DNA from: Xylanimonas oleitrophica
GTDB lineage: Bacteria; Actinomycetota; Actinomycetes; Actinomycetales; Cellulomonadaceae
Reading direction: 5' to 3'
Assembly (NCBI RefSeq): GCF_003244315.1
Contig: NZ_QKWH01000001.1
Span: 558,001 to 622,000 of the forward strand
Length of the DNA: 64,000 bases
Part shown: in pieces, positions 8,773 to 17,466 of the stretch
How the letters are laid out: every line of letters begins with the position of its first letter
How positions within the stretch are numbered: the stretch's first letter is position 1
Program-made: the position numbers and the translations under genes
The notes under the pieces: model-generated
What the model was told of the DNA's origin: nothing
What the model saw: the letters and a program-made list of their open reading frames with translations, nothing else
Databases searched by the model: none

Positions 8773-9816
8773 CTACCGCCTCGGGTCGATGACCGTCATC
8801 CCCGCGCGCGGTGCGTCCCGCAGGCCCGGCAGCAGCGCTGCACCCTCCTCGAGCCCGACGACGCGCTCCACGAGGTCCTGCGGGCGCAGCGCCCCTGCGG
8901 CCACGAGCGCCAGCATCTCGGGATAGTCGGCGGCGGCCATGCCGTGGCTGCCGAGGACGTCGAGCTCCCAGGCGATCACCCGGCTCATCGGCACGCGCGG
9001 GTGACCCTCGACCGGAGGGATCAGCCCGACCTGCACGTGCCGACCTCGCCGGCGCAGGCTCAGGACGGCGTCGGCGCAGGTCTGCTCGCTGCCCACGGCG
9101 TCCACGGTCACGTGGGCGCCCCCCGTGAGCTCGTGGACGGCTGCCGGGACGTCGGTGGTGGGACCGGCGAGCACCGTGTGCGCCGCGCCGGCGCGGCGCG
9201 CGGTCTGCAGGGCGCCGTCGTGCCGGTCGACGGCGACCACCTGGGCGCCGCGGGCGGCGGCGACCATGACGGCGGAGAGGCCGACCCCGCCCGCGCCGAT
9301 CACCACGACCCGCTCGCCGCGCTGCACCTGGGCGCGCCCGACGACGGCCCGGTACGCCGTCGCGAACCGGCAGCCGAGGCTCGCGGCGGTGGCGAAGCCG
9401 ACGCCGTCGGGGATCGCGACGAGGTTCGCGTCCGCGGCGTGGAGCACCACCTGCTCGGCGTAGGAGCCCCAGTGGGTGAAGCCCGGCTGGGTCTGGTCGG
9501 GGCAGACCTGCGCCTGCCCCGACGTGCACCACTCGCAGGTGCCGCAGCCGCACACGAACGGTGCGGTGACGCGGTCGCCGGCCTTCCAGCGCCGGACTCC
9601 GTCGCCGACGGACGTGACGACGCCCGCCAGCTCGTGGCCGGGCACGTGCGGCAGCGCGGGGATGTCGGTGTCGTGGCCGGCCCAGGCGTGCCAGTCGCTC
9701 AGGCACAGCCCTGTCGCGCGGACCTCGACGACGACTGCGCCGGGCGGGGCGGTCGGTGCTGGGACGTCACGGACCGAGACGGGGCCGGCGAACTGGTCGA
9801 AGACGATGGCGCGCAC
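8773..9816 (-). CDS. Zinc-dependent alcohol dehydrogenase (MDR family)
   Basis: Medium-chain NAD(P)-dependent dehydrogenase, about 347 residues. The catalytic zinc motif GHELAGVV follows a Cys in GLCLSDWH. A structural-zinc loop with four Cys is present (CGCGTCEWC then C). The Rossmann motif is GAGGVGLSAV and is followed by VAVDRHD, where Asp suggests NAD preference. The chosen GTG start at 9816 gives MRAIVF, the common family N-terminus. A TTG at 9828 would add four residues but has no better ribosome site. The substrate is unknown, and there is no obvious operon partner. Confidence 0.87.
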   Translation of the reverse strand: MRAIVFDQFAGPVSVRDVPAPTAPPGAVVVEVRATGLCLSDWHAWAGHDTDIPALPHVPGHELAGVVTSVGDGVRRWKAGDRVTAPFVCGCGTCEWCTSGQAQVCPDQTQPGFTHWGSYAEQVVLHAADANLVAIPDGVGFATAASLGCRFATAYRAVVGRAQVQRGERVVVIGAGGVGLSAVMVAAARGAQVVAVDRHDGALQTARRAGAAHTVLAGPTTDVPAAVHELTGGAHVTVDAVGSEQTCADAVLSLRRRGRHVQVGLIPPVEGHPRVPMSRVIAWELDVLGSHGMAAADYPEMLALVAAGALRPQDLVERVVGLEEGAALLPGLRDAPRAGMTVIDPRR

Positions 9817-9919
9817 CTGGCGATCCAACCATGGGGGGTGGCGCGGTCCGACCGAGCAGCGGCCCGGGTGGGCACGCCTCAGGCACGGCGAAGCCCGCCG
9901 GGACCGGGACCGGCCGGCC

Positions 9920-9953
9920 GTGGCGGGGAGACGGCACGACGCCTCCCCGCCAC
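9920..9953 (-). terminator. Terminator hairpin after GH3 gene
   Basis: Perfect 11-bp arms 9920-9930 and 9943-9953 (GTGGCGGGGAG and complement) lie 15 nt beyond the GH3 stop on its transcribed side. They separate it from the alcohol dehydrogenase gene. Confidence 0.7.
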
Positions 9954-9967
9954 CGCCGCGAGGCGGG

Positions 9968-12900
9968 CTATCGCACGGTCACCGTGGCCGTGCGCGAGTA
10001 CTTCTGCCCGCCCACGTCGGCCACCACGGTCACCCGCACGACGCCGGGCCTCTCGGCCCGCAGGTGCCCGTCGGGCGTCACGGTGGCTCCGGCGGTGTTG
10101 TCCTCGTTGAGCGCGACCCGGTAGGTGTAGGTCGCACCGGGCGCCGGGGGCGTCACCGACGCGTGGAGGGTCACGCCGCGCTGGGCGTCACGCCGGCGCA
10201 CCTCCTGGTCGCCGAACGAGACCAGCCGCTCGTGCAGCGTCACGTCGCCGTCGGTCAGGGCGCCGGAGCGCACCACCACGGGGAAGGTGGTGGACTTCCG
10301 TCCGCCGTCGGCGGAGACGGTCGCGGTGATCTGGGCGACGCCCGCCCTGACCGGCGACACCTCGCCGTCGCCGGACACCTTGGCCACCCGCGGGTCGGAG
10401 GAGCGGTACTCGACCTTGACCTTGTGCAGGTCGTAGAACGAGTCGTCCGACCGGGTGGCGGACAGGTTCGCGTGGATCACGTTCTTCGGCGTCGCGGTGT
10501 TCAGCACCACGCCGTCGGGCACCGCGGCCACCACGTTGAGGGACGGCTTCAGCCGGCCGGACAGCGTGAACGCCGACTCCAGCCCCTCGGAGCGGTCCGA
10601 CGACGGCCCCACCCACAGGCCCCAGCGGCCGTTGTCCCACGTCTTGCGGCCGGCCCTGGTGTCCCAGAACCACAGGTCCTTCGCCTCGACCGACAGCTCC
10701 ACGCGCCGCGTCTCGCCGGCGGGCACGGTGACCTTCTCGAACGCCTTGAGCTGCGCGTCGGGCCGTTCCGCGCTGCCCGCCTTCGGGGAGGTCACGTACA
10801 GCTGCACCACCTCGGCCCCGTCGACGGCGGACGTGTTGCGCACGTCCACGCTGGCCCGCAGCGTCCCGTCGACGGCCACCCGGTTCCTCTCGACCCGCAG
10901 GTCGGAGTACTCGAACCGGGAGTACGAGAGGCCGTGCCCGAACGGGTAGGTCACCTCGCCGGTGAAGTACTGGTAGGTGCGGCCGTTGCGGCCGTCGGTG
11001 GGCGTCATCGTGTAGTCGCGCGGGTCGGCGAGCTGCTCGACGTCCGCGTACTGCGTGAACGGCAGCCTGCCGCTCGGGTTGGCGGCACCGAAGAGGATCC
11101 GGCCCACGGTGTCGCCCTGGTACATGCCGTTGTAGGTGGACCAGACGATCGCGGCGGCCTCGTCCTTGAACGGCTCGATGTCCACGGTGCTCACCGCCTG
11201 GATCCACGCCACCGTGCGCGGGTTGAGCTCTGCGACGGTGCGCACCAGGTCGGCCTGGCCGCGGGGCAGCTCGATGTCGGGCCGGTCCTCGTCCTCCGAG
11301 GAGTCGGAGGGGTTGCCCGGGATGAGCGGGTTGGTGGAGCTGTTGCCGGCGATGGTGCCCACGTAGGCGACGACGGCGTCCGCGTCGCGGACCGCCTGTT
11401 CCTGCTCGGCGGTCAGCTCGGGCACGAACGAGTCGTTCTCGTAGACGAACCACAGGGTCTGCGGGCCCGTGGGACCGGAGTACGCCGACGACTCCGGTGC
11501 GCCTGTCGCGGGCACCTGCCCGACGACGTCGCCGTCCCGCGACCCGACGCGGACGTCGAAGCGCCCGCCCTCGAGCGTGGTGGCGGCGCTGCCCTGCAGC
11601 ACCTGGACGCTGGCCGTGCCCTCGGGAACGTCGACCTCGGCGCCGAACCAGCCGCCCCAGGCGCCGAGGGTCTGCATGCTGTCGTACGCCGTCGCGGGGT
11701 TGTTCCACGGCTGCACGCCGCGCCACCCGGAGAACATCTCGCTGCGCAGGATCGTCTCGGGCGTCACGCGCCCCAGCTCGGCCCCGGAGGCGTCGAGGAA
11801 CCGCACCGCGGCCGGGGTCGCCGCCTGCCCCGCGGCCGGGGGCACCCGCGTGCCGATGGACGGCTTGCGCCTGTTCTCCAGGCCCGACCTGTTCATGCCC
11901 GGGATGTAGGTGACCTGGGCGTCGGGTGCCACGGCCCGGACCTGCGCCTCGATGCCCTGCAGGGCGTTCTTCGACTCGGCCAGGCGGGTGGGGGAGTAGT
12001 CGCCGTGCACCTCGGTCGTGGCCAGCGGTCCCACGACGACGACGTTGTCCGCGTCCTCGGGCGTGAGGGGCAGCGCTGCCGGGCCGTCGGACCCGGCGGG
12101 GGAGTCGTTCTTGAGCAGGACGACCGCCTCGTCGCTCATCTGCTGCGACACCGCCAGGTGCTGGGGGTTGGAGACCTGGTTCTCGATCGTGTACTCGGCG
12201 CTGCGCCAGGGCACCAGCTCGGCCGGGTCGAACTCGCCGGTGCGCATGCGGATGGTGAACGTGCGCACCAGGGAGGCGTCCATGTCGGCCTCGGTGACGT
12301 TGCCCTCGGCGTACGAGCCCTCGAGGTAGGTGGGGTAGTCCTGGTCCATGCAGTCCAGGTCGACGCCGGTCTTGAGCGTCCACGCCACCGCCTGCGGGGC
12401 GGTGAGCGGCTCGGTGAAGCCCGGTGGCGTCCAGTGGTGGTTGGAGGGCTGCCACACGTCGCGCACGGCGTCGCAGTCGGAGACCACGGTGCCGGTGAAC
12501 CCGAACGTGCGGCGCGCGAGGTCCTCCACCAGCTCCTTGCTGGCCGAGACAGGCGTGCCGTTGACGGCGTTGTACGCCGTCATGAGCGATCCGGCGCCGT
12601 GCTCGCCCACGAGCTTCGCGAACGCCGGCGTGTAGTACTCGCGCAGCTCCGCCTCGGTCAGGTTCGAGCTGCCGGTGTGCCGGTTGTTCTCCGAGTTGTT
12701 GGCCAGGTAGTGCTTGGGTGTCGCCACCGTCTTGAGGTACGTCTCGTGCTCACCCTGCATGCCGTCGACGAACTGGCCGCCGATCTCGCCGGTGAGGAAC
12801 GGGTCCTCGCCGTACGTCTCCTCCGCGCGGCCCCAGCGCGGGTCGCGGTCCATGTTGATCGTCGGTGACCAGTAGGTGAGTCCCTTGTGCGCCGCGGCGA

Positions 12901-13402
12901 CGCCGGGAGAGGCGAAGTTGTTCATCGCCCGTGCCTCGTTCGACGTGGCGTCTGCCATCGCGCGCACCAGCTCACGGTTCCAGGTGGCCGCGATGCCGAG
13001 GCCGGTGGGGAACTCGGTGGCCTCGCCGCCCTGGTTGAGCAGGTGCTCCGGGTCCTCGGCCGCGCGGGCGACCCCGTGCAGCGCCTCGTTCCAGTAGTTG
13101 TACGCCGGTACGCCGAGGCGGGGGATCGCCGGGGCCACCCCCGCGTTGTGCTGCCGCTCGGCGCGGAACTGCTGGATCTTCTCGGCCCGGGTCATGCGGG
13201 AGACGAGGTCCGCGGCGCGCACCTCGAACGGCAGCGTGGTGTCGAGGTAGGCGGGGGCCCGCTCCGGGGCGGTGTGCCCCGGTGGGGTGGTGGGCGCCGT
13301 GGCCAGGGCCGACGGCGCGGCCATCGTGGTGGTCAGGAGTGCCGTGGCGGTCAGCGCCCCGGCCAGCGCGGCCGCGCGGGCCCGCCTCGAAGGTGACTTC
13401 AT
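9968..13402 (-). CDS. Secreted glycoside hydrolase family 3 protein with C-terminal Ig-like domains
   Basis: Exported beta-glycosidase (beta-xylosidase/beta-glucosidase type), 1144 residues. A signal peptide covers about residues 1-35 (RARAAALAGALTATALLTT, then an Ala-rich cleavage region). The GH3 N domain has YNYWNEALHGVA, MDRDPRWGRAEETYGEDP, KHYLANN and SDCDAV; the Asp of SDCD near residue 307 is the expected nucleophile. The C domain has VVLLKND and is interrupted by a PA14-like insert. An Fn3-like domain follows YPFGHGLSYS, and two bacterial Ig-like modules follow to the C-terminus. ATG 13402 is preceded by AGGATGGA; an earlier in-frame start at 13492 would place arginine-rich sequence before the signal peptide. 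It carries no LPXTG anchor. Exact glycan specificity is not readable, though YNYWNEALHG is common in xylosidase-like members. Confidence 0.9.
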   Translation of the reverse strand: MKSPSRRARAAALAGALTATALLTTTMAAPSALATAPTTPPGHTAPERAPAYLDTTLPFEVRAADLVSRMTRAEKIQQFRAERQHNAGVAPAIPRLGVPAYNYWNEALHGVARAAEDPEHLLNQGGEATEFPTGLGIAATWNRELVRAMADATSNEARAMNNFASPGVAAAHKGLTYWSPTINMDRDPRWGRAEETYGEDPFLTGEIGGQFVDGMQGEHETYLKTVATPKHYLANNSENNRHTGSSNLTEAELREYYTPAFAKLVGEHGAGSLMTAYNAVNGTPVSASKELVEDLARRTFGFTGTVVSDCDAVRDVWQPSNHHWTPPGFTEPLTAPQAVAWTLKTGVDLDCMDQDYPTYLEGSYAEGNVTEADMDASLVRTFTIRMRTGEFDPAELVPWRSAEYTIENQVSNPQHLAVSQQMSDEAVVLLKNDSPAGSDGPAALPLTPEDADNVVVVGPLATTEVHGDYSPTRLAESKNALQGIEAQVRAVAPDAQVTYIPGMNRSGLENRRKPSIGTRVPPAAGQAATPAAVRFLDASGAELGRVTPETILRSEMFSGWRGVQPWNNPATAYDSMQTLGAWGGWFGAEVDVPEGTASVQVLQGSAATTLEGGRFDVRVGSRDGDVVGQVPATGAPESSAYSGPTGPQTLWFVYENDSFVPELTAEQEQAVRDADAVVAYVGTIAGNSSTNPLIPGNPSDSSEDEDRPDIELPRGQADLVRTVAELNPRTVAWIQAVSTVDIEPFKDEAAAIVWSTYNGMYQGDTVGRILFGAANPSGRLPFTQYADVEQLADPRDYTMTPTDGRNGRTYQYFTGEVTYPFGHGLSYSRFEYSDLRVERNRVAVDGTLRASVDVRNTSAVDGAEVVQLYVTSPKAGSAERPDAQLKAFEKVTVPAGETRRVELSVEAKDLWFWDTRAGRKTWDNGRWGLWVGPSSDRSEGLESAFTLSGRLKPSLNVVAAVPDGVVLNTATPKNVIHANLSATRSDDSFYDLHKVKVEYRSSDPRVAKVSGDGEVSPVRAGVAQITATVSADGGRKSTTFPVVVRSGALTDGDVTLHERLVSFGDQEVRRRDAQRGVTLHASVTPPAPGATYTYRVALNEDNTAGATVTPDGHLRAERPGVVRVTVVADVGGQKYSRTATVTVR

Positions 13403-13503
13403 CGTCGATCCATCCTGTTCGCGAAGGTGCCGCTGCGGCCGCGCCGCTGGTGCGGGGTGATCCTGGCGTGGTGCCCGGTGAGGCGTCCGCAACGGTGCGG
13501 CGC

Positions 13504-13525
13504 CGGTCGACGACGTCGTCGACCG
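13504..13525. promoter_or_regulatory. 22-bp perfect palindrome upstream of GH3 gene
   Basis: An uninterrupted palindrome centred between 13514 and 13515 (arm CGGTCGACGAC followed by its complement), 102 nt upstream of the GH3 start. It is a candidate operator; the regulator is unknown. Confidence 0.5.
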
Positions 13526-13545
13526 AGGTCGCGATGGTTGACCGT

Positions 13546-13570
13546 CGAACGGATCGGATCGATTCGTTCG
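13546..13570. promoter_or_regulatory. Candidate LacI-type operator in GH3 promoter
   Basis: A 25-bp near-palindrome, arms CGAACGGATCG and CGATTCGTTCG, with one mismatch per arm pair and a 3-nt centre. It lies directly downstream of a minus-strand TTGACG (13578-13573) that could be the -35 box, so a bound repressor would block the promoter. The 321-bp gap 13403-13723 holds this, the 22-bp palindrome and, on the other side, the promoter of the PH-domain gene (TAGGCT near 13661). Confidence 0.5.
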
Positions 13571-13723
13571 GGCGTCAAACTAGGCTGGCCGCCCCCTGCC
13601 CGCAACGGCAGCAGCGGGGAAGCCCACCCCGGGCCGCGATCTGCGGTGTCCGACGCCGTGGCTAGGCTCGGGCGAGCCAGCCGTGCCGTCGTCGCCTGAC
13701 GACGGACCTACCGAGGAGAGCCC

Positions 13724-14098
13724 ATGATCGACTTCCAGAACGCCAGCTACGTCAAGCTCGGGTACTGGGACCTGACCGACGCGGCGCAGGCGCTGTCGCC
13801 CGTGCTGGCCGCGGGCGAGCAGATCCACCTGGCGTTCAAGGGCATCCGCGACTCGGTGACGTTCACCGACAAGCGTGTCATCGCCCTCAACGTGCAGGGC
13901 ATGACGGGCAAGAAGAAGGACTACACGACGCTGCCGTACTCGAAGATCCAGGCGTTCTCGATCGAGACCGCCGGCACGCTCGACCTCGACTCGGAGCTGG
14001 AGATGTGGTTCAGCGGCCTGGGCAAGGTGAAGCTGGAGTTCAACCGTCAGGTGGACATCCGCGGCGTGGGGCAGCTCCTCGCCGACAAGACCCTCTGA
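13724..14098 (+). CDS. Bacterial PH-domain protein
   Basis: 124-residue cytosolic protein made of a single bacterial pleckstrin-homology-like beta-barrel. Seen are EQIHLAFKGIRDSVTFTDKR, an RVIALNVQG strand, and a YSKIQAFSIETAG strand before the final helix, as in the bPH families. These proteins lack known enzymatic motifs and their role is undefined. ATG 13724 has GAGGAGAG upstream. It is followed by cutA on the same strand with a 19-nt gap. Confidence 0.8.
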   Translation: MIDFQNASYVKLGYWDLTDAAQALSPVLAAGEQIHLAFKGIRDSVTFTDKRVIALNVQGMTGKKKDYTTLPYSKIQAFSIETAGTLDLDSELEMWFSGLGKVKLEFNRQVDIRGVGQLLADKTL

Positions 14099-14117
14099 CA
14101 CCTGCCACGATCAGGGC

Positions 14118-14444
14118 ATGAGCGCTGCAGGCATCGTCCAGGTCACCGTCACCTGCGACTCGGCCGAGACCCTCGACGCCATGGTGCACGGGGCGGTCTC
14201 CGCCAGGCTCGCCGCGTGCGGGCAGGTCGAGGGCCCTCTCACGAGCACCTACCGGTGGGGCGGGGAGGTCCAGACCTCCACCGAGTGGCGCGCCACCTTC
14301 AAGACGACGGCGGCCCGGGCGGGAACGCTCGAGGAGTTCCTCGTCGAGCAGCACCCCTACGACCTGCCCGAGGTGCTGCGCACACCCGTCCTCGGCGGGG
14401 AGGCGCTGTACCTGGACTGGGTGCGGGAAGCCGTGGGCGACTGA
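14118..14444 (+). CDS. cutA: Divalent-cation tolerance protein CutA
   Basis: 108-residue CutA1-type trimeric ferredoxin-fold protein. The family hallmarks are SARLAACGQV, STYRWGGEVQ, EWRATFKTT and YDLPEVL near the C-terminus. Originally linked to copper tolerance in E. coli; the molecular role is still unclear. It is probably cotranscribed with the preceding PH-domain gene. Confidence 0.9.
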   Translation: MSAAGIVQVTVTCDSAETLDAMVHGAVSARLAACGQVEGPLTSTYRWGGEVQTSTEWRATFKTTAARAGTLEEFLVEQHPYDLPEVLRTPVLGGEALYLDWVREAVGD

Positions 14445-14456
14445 ACCTGCGTCGCC

Positions 14457-14884
14457 TCAGGCCCAGATCGCCGCCGGTATCCCGTCATCGAACCGTTCGG
14501 GAGGGTCGGGGTAGGAGACTGCCTCACCGGCGCAGAACCTGGCGGTGCTCCAGCAGGCTGCCGCGGCGTCCAGCACGTCGTCGACGGCGGCCCGCCTCCC
14601 CGCCAGGCCGAGCTGGGCCGGGACGACGATGCCGTGGGCGGCGAGGGCCTGCTTGCGCTCCTCGGTGCCGGCCCACGTGCTCTTGGGGTGGGCCATGTGT
14701 CGACCTGCCATCGTCGCGAACGACACCTCGGGGTGGATCTCGATGACCTGGCGGTCGGTGGAGGTGACCCAAGGCGGGCGATGTCCTCGCCGAAGTAGCC
14801 TCGGGCGTCCGAGGCGAACCCGACCCAGCCCGTCTTGCAGGCGTCGACGCCCAGCACGCGGAGACCCAGGGCTGCGGACACCAC
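14457..14884 (-). pseudogene. Broken DUF429 (predicted RNase H-fold) gene
   Basis: The N-terminal part, from GTG about 14881-14884, reads ALGLRVLGVDACKTGWVGF..GEDIARL. At about 14771-14775 the frame changes, and the next frame continues WVTSTDRQVIEIHPEVSFA..KSTWAG..DDVLDAAAACW to a stop at 14457. Both halves match a DUF429 protein, but the middle third (where the family has the I-D-I-P-I-G-L-P block and surrounding helices) is missing and the halves are out of frame. So an internal deletion of perhaps 80-110 codons with frameshift is inferred. The start and end are intact, which points to recent decay or to an assembly error. Confidence 0.75.
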
Positions 14885-14919
14885 GTCACGATGCCACGCC
14901 GGGCGGGAACGCGCCGGTG

Positions 14920-15525
14920 CTAGCCCGAGGCTCGCGCTGCTCGCGCGGCTCTGCGCCGTCGGGACGCCCGGACCACCAGGAACCCGGCCACGCCGAGGCC
15001 CAGCAGGGCGACCACCACGAGCACGGGAAGCAGCACCGCCAGCGCCGACAGCGCCACGGCGCCGACGTCCTCGGCCGTCGAGAGCGCGGGCGCGGCGGCC
15101 CCGCCGGTGGACGCGTTCGAGACCACGCGCGCCGTCGCCTTGACCAGGTGCACCACCAGGGCGAGCACGATGCCCAGCACGACGGGTAGCCACTGCCCGG
15201 AGGAGACGAACGTGCCCGGGTCCTGCACGGTGACGGTCTCGGAGGTGGCTCCGGCGCCGAAGGCGATGCCTCCGGAGGTGGGCCGCACCACCGTCTGCAC
15301 GGCGTCGTTGAACGAGTCGAGCACGGGCACCTTGTCGGCCAGCACCTCGATGAGCAGGAGCACGCCGAGCACGGTGAGCACCCACCCGTTCTCGAGCCAG
15401 GACCACCCGCCGGGCAGCGCCACGAGGTCGGTGTGGCGGGACAGGAGGCCGAGGCCGAGCAGGGGGACCCAGGCGTTGAGACCGGCGGCCATGGCAAGGC
15501 CGGTTCCGGTGGCGAGCTCGAGCAT
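14920..15525 (-). CDS. DUF4126 family membrane protein
   Basis: 201-residue integral membrane protein with four to five hydrophobic segments. The N-terminal helix GLAMAAGLNAWVPLLGLGLL has the Asn and Pro typical of DUF4126. The loop ADKVPVLDSFNDAVQTVVRP and the region VLVVVALLGLGVAGFLVV before an Arg-rich tail also fit. No catalytic motif. Function unknown; the N-terminus precedes a small gene on the same strand with a 34-nt gap. Confidence 0.75.
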   Translation of the reverse strand: MLELATGTGLAMAAGLNAWVPLLGLGLLSRHTDLVALPGGWSWLENGWVLTVLGVLLLIEVLADKVPVLDSFNDAVQTVVRPTSGGIAFGAGATSETVTVQDPGTFVSSGQWLPVVLGIVLALVVHLVKATARVVSNASTGGAAAPALSTAEDVGAVALSALAVLLPVLVVVALLGLGVAGFLVVRASRRRRAARAARASG

Positions 15526-15559
15526 GGCGCTCAGTCTGCCGGTCAGCGGCGGTGAGCGG

Positions 15560-15829
15560 TCACACGTGCCGCCAGTCGACGCCGTCGACGAGGTCGCCGC
15601 ACCGCGGGTCCACGGCCTGCTGCAGCTTCACGGCGTGCACGGCCACGTCGTGGTGGTGCGGGCAGGCGAACACGGGCCGCTGGCAGCAGGACGGCGTGCC
15701 CCGCCATGCCACGGGTCCGTCGCACGGGGTGGTGGTGTGCGCGTCGATGAAGCACGCGACCTCGGCCTCGTAGCCGAGCAGCTCGAGGAACCGTCGGGCC
15801 TCGTCGGGCCCCAGGGGATCCGAGGTCAC
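15560..15829 (-). CDS. Small Cys/His-rich hypothetical protein
   Basis: 89-residue acidic protein of unknown function. After a helical start (DPLGPDEARRFLELLGYEAEVACFI) comes a Cys/His-rich part: TPCDG, TPSCCQR, VFACPHHHD and PRCGD. This could bind a metal, but no known finger pattern is evident. The GTG start at 15829 follows AAAGG with good spacing. Codon use is like its neighbours. Confidence 0.6.
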   Translation of the reverse strand: MTSDPLGPDEARRFLELLGYEAEVACFIDAHTTTPCDGPVAWRGTPSCCQRPVFACPHHHDVAVHAVKLQQAVDPRCGDLVDGVDWRHV

Positions 15830-15933
15830 GGGACGCCTTTCGTCCGGGCAACTTTCCCTTGAGGCTAGACGGGCGGCGCCGTGCATGCACACGAGCCAGC
15901 ACCGGCCGGCGGGGCGCTCGCGGTCAGGTGGGG

Positions 15934-16482
15934 TCAGGTGGGGTCGTCGCCCCATCCGGGTCCCTGGTCGGGCTCGTCCCCGGTCTCGCGCCCGGGCAGG
16001 GGGCCCTCGCCCCACGCCCAGCCGGACCAGCGCTCCACCTCGATGCGGATCATGGGTCCGTCGGGGCGGTGCCGGGCGTACTGGGGGTAGCGCTCGGTGA
16101 GCGCGGCCACGGCCACCGACCACCCGCCGTCGTCGTCACCGTGCAGGTCGGCTCCCGGGCTGGGTGCCGCCACCACTCGGGCCACGCCGTCGGCCCGCAC
16201 CCACCACAGCCGGGACCAGTCGTCGTCGTACCGGTCGGCGAGCACGGCCACGTGCGGGTTCTGCGCGATGGTGCGCAGGCGGCGCAGTGCGGTCGTCGAC
16301 TTCGGCTTGTGGTCCACCACGGACACGATCGCGGCGTGCCCCGCCCCGGCGGGGCCGTGCGGCGGCAGCACGGCGAACGTCATCGGGACCACGTGGGGGG
16401 TGCCGTCGGCGCCCGCCGTCGCCAGGACCACATGACGGGCGGCGGCGAGGCGCTCGCGGCACTCGGCGGGGGACAGGCGCAT
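15934..16482 (-). CDS. PPOX-class F420-dependent oxidoreductase (TIGR03668-like)
   Basis: 182-residue split beta-barrel flavin/F420-binding protein. The N-terminus SPAECRERLAAARHVVLATAGADGTPHVVPMTF, the loop VDHKPKSTTALRRLRTIAQNP and DDDWSRLWWVRADG are characteristic of the actinobacterial F420-dependent PPOX group. It probably reduces an unsaturated or quinone-like substrate with F420H2; the substrate is unknown. ATG 16482 was chosen because homologous N-termini begin MRLSP; the upstream in-frame ATG at 16515 adds a His-rich stretch. Confidence 0.82.
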   Translation of the reverse strand: MRLSPAECRERLAAARHVVLATAGADGTPHVVPMTFAVLPPHGPAGAGHAAIVSVVDHKPKSTTALRRLRTIAQNPHVAVLADRYDDDWSRLWWVRADGVARVVAAPSPGADLHGDDDGGWSVAVAALTERYPQYARHRPDGPMIRIEVERWSGWAWGEGPLPGRETGDEPDQGPGWGDDPT

Positions 16483-16549
16483 CCCCCGATGGTGGCGCAG
16501 GTGCGCCCCTCTCACCCGGCAGGGCGCCCGACGGCGGGGCAGCGGGGGG

Positions 16550-17308
16550 TCAGCGCTGCGTGCGGGCGGTCTGCGTGTTCGACACCTGGGCCCGGGGCCG
16601 GATGATCAGTGAGTCCACGTTGACGTGGTGGGGGCGGGTCGCGGCCCACACGACGGCGTCGGCGACGTCGTCGGCCACGAGCGGCTCGTAGCCGGCGTAC
16701 ACGGCGGCGGCCTTCTCGGCGTCGCCGTCGAACCGCACCAGGGAGAACTCGGTCTCGACGGCCCCCGGTGCGATCTCGATGACGCGGACGGGTTCTCCGG
16801 CCAGCTCCAGTCGCAGGGTGTTCACGATCATGCGCTCGGCGTGCTTGGAGGCGGTGTACCCCGCCCCGCCGGGGTAGGTGCCGTGCGCGGCGGTGGACGT
16901 GATGGTGACGATGTCGCCGCGCCCGGACTCGCGCAGAGCCGGGAGGAACGCCTGCGTGACCCGCAGGGTGCCGAGCACGTTGAGCTCGTACATGGCCCGC
17001 CACCTGTCGAGGTCACCCGTCTCGACGGGTTCGAGGCCGAACGCGTTGCCCGCGTTGTTGACCAGCAGGTGCAGCGGCCCGTCCGCGAGCACCGTGTCGC
17101 GCAGCCTCTCGATGGAGGCATGGTCGGTCTGGTCCGCGACGACGGCGGTGGCGCCGGTCTCCTCGGCCAGGGCTCGCAGCCGGTCCTCGCGGCGGGCCGA
17201 GGCGACGACGTCCCAGCCCTCGGCGCGCAGCCGGCGGACGGTGGCGGCGCCGATGCCGCTGGAGGCTCCGGTGACCAGGGCGCGCAACGGTGCCTGCGGT
17301 TCGCTCAT
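16550..17308 (-). CDS. Short-chain dehydrogenase/reductase
   Basis: 252-residue NAD(P)-dependent SDR. The cofactor loop is TGASSGIG, the NNAG motif follows LHLLV, the catalytic Ser is in ITSTAAHG, and YxxxK is YTASK. An Arg-rich segment after the second strand (SARREDR) favours NADP. Resembles the YdfG-like serine/3-hydroxy acid dehydrogenase subgroup, but the substrate is not assignable. ATG 17308 is divergent from the flavoprotein gene at 17467. Confidence 0.87.
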   Translation of the reverse strand: MSEPQAPLRALVTGASSGIGAATVRRLRAEGWDVVASARREDRLRALAEETGATAVVADQTDHASIERLRDTVLADGPLHLLVNNAGNAFGLEPVETGDLDRWRAMYELNVLGTLRVTQAFLPALRESGRGDIVTITSTAAHGTYPGGAGYTASKHAERMIVNTLRLELAGEPVRVIEIAPGAVETEFSLVRFDGDAEKAAAVYAGYEPLVADDVADAVVWAATRPHHVNVDSLIIRPRAQVSNTQTARTQR

Positions 17309-17466
17309 GGGTGCAGCCTCTCGGTCGGTCTCTCGGTCGGTCCGGACGTGCCGGGCGGGTGTGCCAGGCGTCAGGGTGCCACAACCGCCTGGTGGTCGAC
17401 GGCGACGCCGCCTGCCCCGTGGCGAGGGCAGGGCGGCGCGGAGGGCGGAAGACCTGGACCGCGGGC

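Noticed and set aside
9476-12868. 1130-codon plus-strand open frame opposite the GH3 gene
   Set aside because: The minus strand encodes complete GH3 motifs and a signal peptide; the plus-strand translation has no recognisable domain.
17290-17466. Upstream extension of the flavoprotein gene from GTG 17290
   Set aside because: It would overlap the start of the divergent SDR gene and adds a Ser/Gly/Arg-rich segment without homology before the FAD fold.
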